8,225 nucleotides of DNA, taken from contig DYON01000117.1 of the NCBI GenBank assembly GCA_020720525.1, positions 1 to 8,225 on the forward strand. Direction: 5' to 3'. Under the pieces are notes generated by a model. That model was not told the DNA's origin. It did not search any database and saw only the letters and a program-made list of their open reading frames with translations. The stretch comes from Acetofilamentum sp. GTDB taxonomy: Bacteria > Bacteroidota > Bacteroidia > Bacteroidales > DTU049. The translations under genes were made by a program, and so were the position numbers. How positions within the stretch are numbered: the first letter of the stretch is position 1; each line of letters begins with the position of its first letter. Positions 5,389 to 8,225 of this stretch are shown in pieces.

Positions 5389-6837
5389 ATGAAATACTTT
5401 TTACTTGTAGTCTTATTAAATGGGTTTTTGAGCCTGAATGCGCAAATAATCATCAAGCAAACCCAACCATTTTCGATGGAAGTACAGTCGCTTGCAATTC
5501 TCGACAATGGCAAAAAGGTCTTAGCTGGTTCGTACGATACCAAATTATATTTGATTGACGCAGCCACTGGTCAAATAAGCAAAGAGATTACTGGGCACAA
5601 AGGTTTTGTTTTGGCCGCCACATTTTGCAAAGAAAAAAACATTGTAGCCTCAGCTGGTTCCGATCAAAAAATAATTATCTGGGATGCTACAACTTTGGAG
5701 AAAAAATTGGAAATACCTGCACATACCGACCGCATAAACAGCCTCGCTTTTTCGCCCGATGGATTGAAATTGGTGAGTGCAAGCGACGACAAAACAATAA
5801 TTGTTTGGGATTTAATGACTGGAGGCGAAATATTCAAGATTACAGATCATTCGGCTCCTGTTACTACCGTTGCAATCAGCAACGACGGAGCATTTATTGC
5901 TTCGGGGGGGTGGGATAAGCTCATTATGCTTCATTCGGCTACCACAGGAAATCTTATTGCAACATATAAAGGTCACAGAAGCACTGTGAATTCTGTCGAT
6001 TTCTCCGATAAAGGCAGTATGATGGTATCGGGCTCCGACGACAATAGTATTATTGTATGGAAAACAGATACCGTTCAACCCATTGCTAAATTTGAGTACT
6101 TTAGTCAACCAGTTACAAATGTTTGTTTTTTCCCAGGCGACAAATATATCTTTTGCACCGATGGTAGTGGAATGCTTAAAGTTTATAACCTATCCACCAA
6201 ATCAATGCTCGAGCAAAAAGATATTCACAATGGCAGTGTGAAAGCCATGACCATGTATCTGGAAAGCGGAATAATGGTAACCGCTGGAGCCGATAAAATT
6301 GTAAAAATTTGGAATATCAACGAATATCTTTATTTCGATTGCCTAAAGGATAAATTGCTTAAAATTAGTGATTTGAATAGACCCAAAGGCGAATTTGAAA
6401 CATCTGAACAATACGAAAGAAGACTTAAAGATTACGACCGCCAAAAAGATGTTTTGGTAAAAGAATGTATTCGCGAAACCGAAGCGATTCGTAAATCCGA
6501 ACAAGAGGCAATGGAAAACCAAATTCTATCCACTTACAAATACGTTTTCTTCCCAATTCAAAACATTGGCACCTACAATGCCGACACACAGGAATATCCA
6601 ATTACTTACAACGGACAAGGTGCTGTTATTAAAATTGGACTCGACGATGCAAAAAGCTTGAAAGAAAATCTTGCTAAAGCTAAAGTAAAGGCTATTCAAA
6701 GAGTTGTAAATGGCAACAGTGAAGTATTCAACACCGAACTCATTCATCCAGTAAGTGGAAAATCGTTTCCTTTCGGCCGCCAAATAACTGCTTCCGAAGA
6801 TAAATTGCTTGGAAAATTTCTCCAGCGCGCCCAGTAG
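5389..6837 (+). CDS. Secreted seven-bladed WD40 propeller with unrecognised C-terminal module
   Basis: A 482-aa exported protein. The ATG at 5389 gives a clean signal peptide (about 1-19, ending LNAQ); an in-frame TTG at 5383 would add only two residues. Seven WD40 repeats fill about 29-315, enough to close one propeller: clear WD-type ends are IIIWDA (95-100), IIVWDL (137-142), IIVWKT (221-226) and VKIWNI (305-310), while repeats 1, 4 and 6 end in the degenerate LYLIDA, IMLHSA and LKVYNL. GH at 69-70 and 195-196 begins blades 2 and 5. The C-terminal 165 residues start with KGEFETSEQYERRLKDYDRQ (333-352), a charged helix to about 377, then a beta-rich part with FFPIQNIGTYNADTQEYPI at 387-405. 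I do not know a function for this part. The propeller should be a periplasmic or surface binding scaffold. The gene appears to be transcribed alone. Confidence 0.88.
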   Translation: MKYFLLVVLLNGFLSLNAQIIIKQTQPFSMEVQSLAILDNGKKVLAGSYDTKLYLIDAATGQISKEITGHKGFVLAATFCKEKNIVASAGSDQKIIIWDATTLEKKLEIPAHTDRINSLAFSPDGLKLVSASDDKTIIVWDLMTGGEIFKITDHSAPVTTVAISNDGAFIASGGWDKLIMLHSATTGNLIATYKGHRSTVNSVDFSDKGSMMVSGSDDNSIIVWKTDTVQPIAKFEYFSQPVTNVCFFPGDKYIFCTDGSGMLKVYNLSTKSMLEQKDIHNGSVKAMTMYLESGIMVTAGADKIVKIWNINEYLYFDCLKDKLLKISDLNRPKGEFETSEQYERRLKDYDRQKDVLVKECIRETEAIRKSEQEAMENQILSTYKYVFFPIQNIGTYNADTQEYPITYNGQGAVIKIGLDDAKSLKENLAKAKVKAIQRVVNGNSEVFNTELIHPVSGKSFPFGRQITASEDKLLGKFLQRAQ

Positions 6838-6854
6838 GAACTGCCTAAATATCT

Positions 6855-6872
6855 GCAAAAAAATATTTTTGC
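6855..6872. repeat. AT-rich hairpin overlapping the -33 region of the DUF177 promoter
   Basis: GCAAAAA (6855-6861) and TTTTTGC (6866-6872) form a 7-bp inverted repeat with a 4-nt loop, beginning 17 nt after the WD40 gene stop. Its right arm contains the TTTTTG used as the -33 element of the next promoter. It could be a weak terminator, an operator, or a by-product of AT-rich promoter sequence; no T-run follows it. Confidence 0.35.
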
Positions 6873-6897
6873 TATAAGAAAATATTCTTAACTTTGC
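6866..6897 (+). promoter_or_regulatory. Bacteroidota housekeeping promoter of the DUF177-rpmF-fabH unit
   Basis: The -33 element TTTTTG (6866-6871) and the -7 box TAACTTTGC (6889-6897) are separated by 17 nt, matching TTTG-N17-23-TAnnTTTG(C). Transcription should begin near 6902-6905, leaving a leader of about 12-15 nt before the TTG start of the DUF177 gene. This is the best promoter in the window for the primary sigma factor. Confidence 0.72.
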
Positions 6898-6916
6898 AGC
6901 CCGTTTCAAAAAGGGT

Positions 6917-7399
6917 TTGTTGAATACACACGACACATACGCAATTTCTTTCAGAGGGTTGTCGGTTGGAATCCACAACTTTCAATGGATAATTGACGAA
7001 AAGTTCTTTGAGGAAAATGATTATTCTGGTATCACCGGTGCAGACATTTCGGTCGAATTGGTGCTCGAAAAAACAGAAAGGCACATGAAGCTCGACTTCG
7101 ATGTTTTCGGAGAGTTAATTATTCCCTGCGATCGCTGTCTTGCACCACTTTCTGTAGAAATTGATACGCAGCATTCGCTCATAATTAAGGAGTCGGACGA
7201 CGACGAAATCGACGACGACGATCTACTTATTATCAGCCGCAGCGAGTACCAGCTTCTAATTGCACCTTGGATTAGGGAAATGATTTTATTATCGCTTCCT
7301 ATGAAAAATGTGCACGATGATGGCGATTGTGATGCAGAAATGATTAAAAAACTCGAAGAAATGTCGGATAGTGGCGAAACAATCTCTTTTGAACAATAA
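6917..7399 (+). CDS. DUF177 / YceD-family protein upstream of L32
   Basis: A 160-aa cytoplasmic protein of the DUF177 (YceD) family, almost always encoded next to rpmF; homologues have been linked to 23S rRNA accumulation and ribosome biogenesis. The family core is the CxxC segment LIIPCDRCLAPLSVEI (67-82, Cys71 and Cys74), followed by an acidic stretch SDDDEIDDDD (93-102) and the conserved hydrophobic block YQLLIAPWIREMILLSLPM (111-129), with a further Cys138 in GDCD. No ATG is available before the conserved region and the predicted transcript begins near 6903, so the start is TTG at 6917 or the adjacent TTG at 6920 (159 aa). The gene is 14 nt from rpmF and should be cotranscribed with it. 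Confidence in the family is high, in the exact start moderate. Confidence 0.88.
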   Translation: MLNTHDTYAISFRGLSVGIHNFQWIIDEKFFEENDYSGITGADISVELVLEKTERHMKLDFDVFGELIIPCDRCLAPLSVEIDTQHSLIIKESDDDEIDDDDLLIISRSEYQLLIAPWIREMILLSLPMKNVHDDGDCDAEMIKKLEEMSDSGETISFEQ

Positions 7400-7413
7400 A
7401 AACTTAATTAGAT

Positions 7414-7593
7414 ATGGCACATCAAAAGTCGCGCGCTTCTAAAAGCAGAACAATGAAAAGAAGATCAACCATAAAGGCTGAAGTACCTACCTTTATGTCG
7501 TGTTCGAATTGTGGCACTCCGGTGCTTTACCACCATGTATGCCCAGAATGTGGATTCTACAAAGGCAAACTGGCAATTGAAAAAAGTGCATAA
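7414..7593 (+). CDS. rpmF: 50S ribosomal protein L32
   Basis: A complete 59-aa protein from ATG 7414 to TAA 7591, shorter than most gene-length cut-offs and easily missed. The basic N-terminus MAHQKSRASKSRTMKRRS matches L32, and the zinc ribbon is intact: CSNC at 30-33 and CPEC at 43-46, followed by the ending GFYKGKLAIEKSA. It is therefore the zinc-binding (C+) form of L32, a component of the large ribosomal subunit. It lies 14 nt after the DUF177 gene and 20 nt before fabH, the conserved order coupling ribosome and fatty-acid synthesis genes; plsX, which sits between rpmF and fabH in Escherichia coli, is absent here. Confidence 0.96.
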   Translation: MAHQKSRASKSRTMKRRSTIKAEVPTFMSCSNCGTPVLYHHVCPECGFYKGKLAIEKSA

Positions 7594-7613
7594 ATCCGTA
7601 AATTTTTCGTTAA

Positions 7614-8225
7614 ATGAGTAAAAAGAATGCAATCATTACTGGCGTTGCTGGTATGTTGCCTGACTATATCCTCACCAACGAAGAACTCAGCTGCATGGTT
7701 GATACTTCTGATGAATGGATAATGACACGCATTGGGATAAAAACCCGTCACATTCTGAAAGAGCCTGGTAAAGGTTCTAGCGATTTGGGTGCAGAAGCTG
7801 TACGTCGATTGCTCGAAAAAACCAATACCAACCCCGACGATATCGACATGGTTCTGTGTGCAACAGTAACTCCCGACCATCAATTCCCTGCAACAGCAAG
7901 TATTATAAGCGATAAGGTGGGCATCAAACACGCCTTCCATTTCGACATAAATGCTGGTTGTAGCGGTTTTTTGTATGGTTTGTCAACCGCTACCGCTTAT
8001 ATTGAGTCGGGGCGTGCAAAAAAAATCGTTTTGGTTGGCACCGAAAAAATGTCGTCCATTACCGACTATACCGACCGCACAACATGTCCTATTTTTGGCG
8101 ATGGAAGTGGTGCAGTTTTAATTGAACCTTCCGACGACGATAGCTTTGGAGTTATAGACATCCTTTTGCAGAGCGATGGCGTTGGCCGTCATCACCTATA
8201 TCAAAAAGCTGGCGGCAGTGTTTGG
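7614..8225 (+). CDS. fabH: 3-oxoacyl-ACP synthase III (FabH), 3' end missing
   Basis: The first 204 codons of a beta-ketoacyl-ACP synthase III, open to the window edge (the family is about 320-335 aa). FabH starts fatty-acid synthesis by condensing an acyl-CoA primer with malonyl-ACP. The nucleophile is Cys116 in DINAGCSGFLYGL (111-123). Other family marks are TSDEWIMTRIGIKTRH at 31-46, CATVTPDHQFPATAS at 82-96 and IFGDGSGAVLI at 160-170. The catalytic His and Asn of the Cys-His-Asn triad lie beyond the window. The start ATG at 7614 gives the usual short N-terminus (MSKKNAIITGVAGMLPDYILTNEEL). It is the third gene of the DUF177-rpmF-fabH unit. FabH is favoured over other thiolase-fold enzymes because of the motifs and this context. 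Confidence 0.94.
   Translation, partial: MSKKNAIITGVAGMLPDYILTNEELSCMVDTSDEWIMTRIGIKTRHILKEPGKGSSDLGAEAVRRLLEKTNTNPDDIDMVLCATVTPDHQFPATASIISDKVGIKHAFHFDINAGCSGFLYGLSTATAYIESGRAKKIVLVGTEKMSSITDYTDRTTCPIFGDGSGAVLIEPSDDDSFGVIDILLQSDGVGRHHLYQKAGGSVW

Noticed and set aside
5904..5910. Run of seven G residues in the WD40 gene as a slippage site
   Set aside because: The frame continues cleanly through it into normal WD40 sequence; a single short G-run inside a gene is weak evidence for phase variation.
6526..6978. 150-aa minus-strand open frame
   Set aside because: It crosses the end of the WD40 gene, the intergenic promoter and the DUF177 start, and shows no domain.
7557..7940. 127-aa minus-strand open frame
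   Set aside because: It is the shadow of rpmF and fabH, both strongly supported on the plus strand.
1..8225. CRISPR arrays, tRNA or rRNA genes, insertion sequences, phage or defence systems
   Set aside because: I saw no regularly spaced repeats, no RNA-gene signatures, no transposase or integrase and no terminal repeats; the window is core and envelope genes.

Overview
The window reads as a chromosomal segment of a Bacteroidota bacterium, probably Bacteroidales-like. The evidence is AT-rich DNA, promoters of the TAnnTTTG(C) type, little sign of Shine-Dalgarno sequences, secreted proteins whose signal peptides end in (S/N)(A/S)Q, an ECF sigma / anti-sigma / DUF2807-barrel cassette, and the order DUF177-rpmF-fabH. 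This assignment is inferred from reading; no database was searched. All genes are on the + strand, and the layout is mostly ordinary core plus envelope genes.

Layout. (1) Positions 1-138 are non-coding, with a 22-nt near-perfect palindrome and a possible divergent promoter. (2) Positions 139-2152 hold a tightly coupled three-gene unit: an MlaE-type permease, an MlaF-type ATPase and a CvpA-family membrane protein, each overlapping the next by 4 nt (ATGA, then TTGA). The first two should form the inner-membrane core of a phospholipid/lipid-trafficking ABC transporter; no MlaD-type substrate-binding gene follows. (3) Positions 2266-5318 hold a signalling cassette: an ECF sigma factor, a single-pass anti-sigma-like protein with an apparently duplicated, zinc-less cytoplasmic part, and a secreted DUF2807 (GIN) solenoid fused to an outer-membrane beta-barrel. 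It ends at a strong intrinsic terminator. (4) Positions 5389-6837 hold a lone secreted seven-bladed WD40 propeller with an unrecognised C-terminal module. (5) From 6866 onward, a good housekeeping-type promoter leads into DUF177 (YceD family), rpmF (L32, only 59 aa) and fabH, which runs off the right edge.

The most interesting signal is a pair of matching two-block elements, CTGTAACTxTT then GTCGTCxTAxAC with 10 or 11 nt between them. One lies just upstream of the sigma gene and the other just upstream of the DUF2807-barrel gene, and the pattern occurs nowhere else that I could find in the window. It has the form of an ECF promoter (GTAAC -35, CGTC -10). It suggests that the sigma factor drives its own operon and, separately, the surface protein gene: an autoregulated envelope circuit whose output is the fusion protein.
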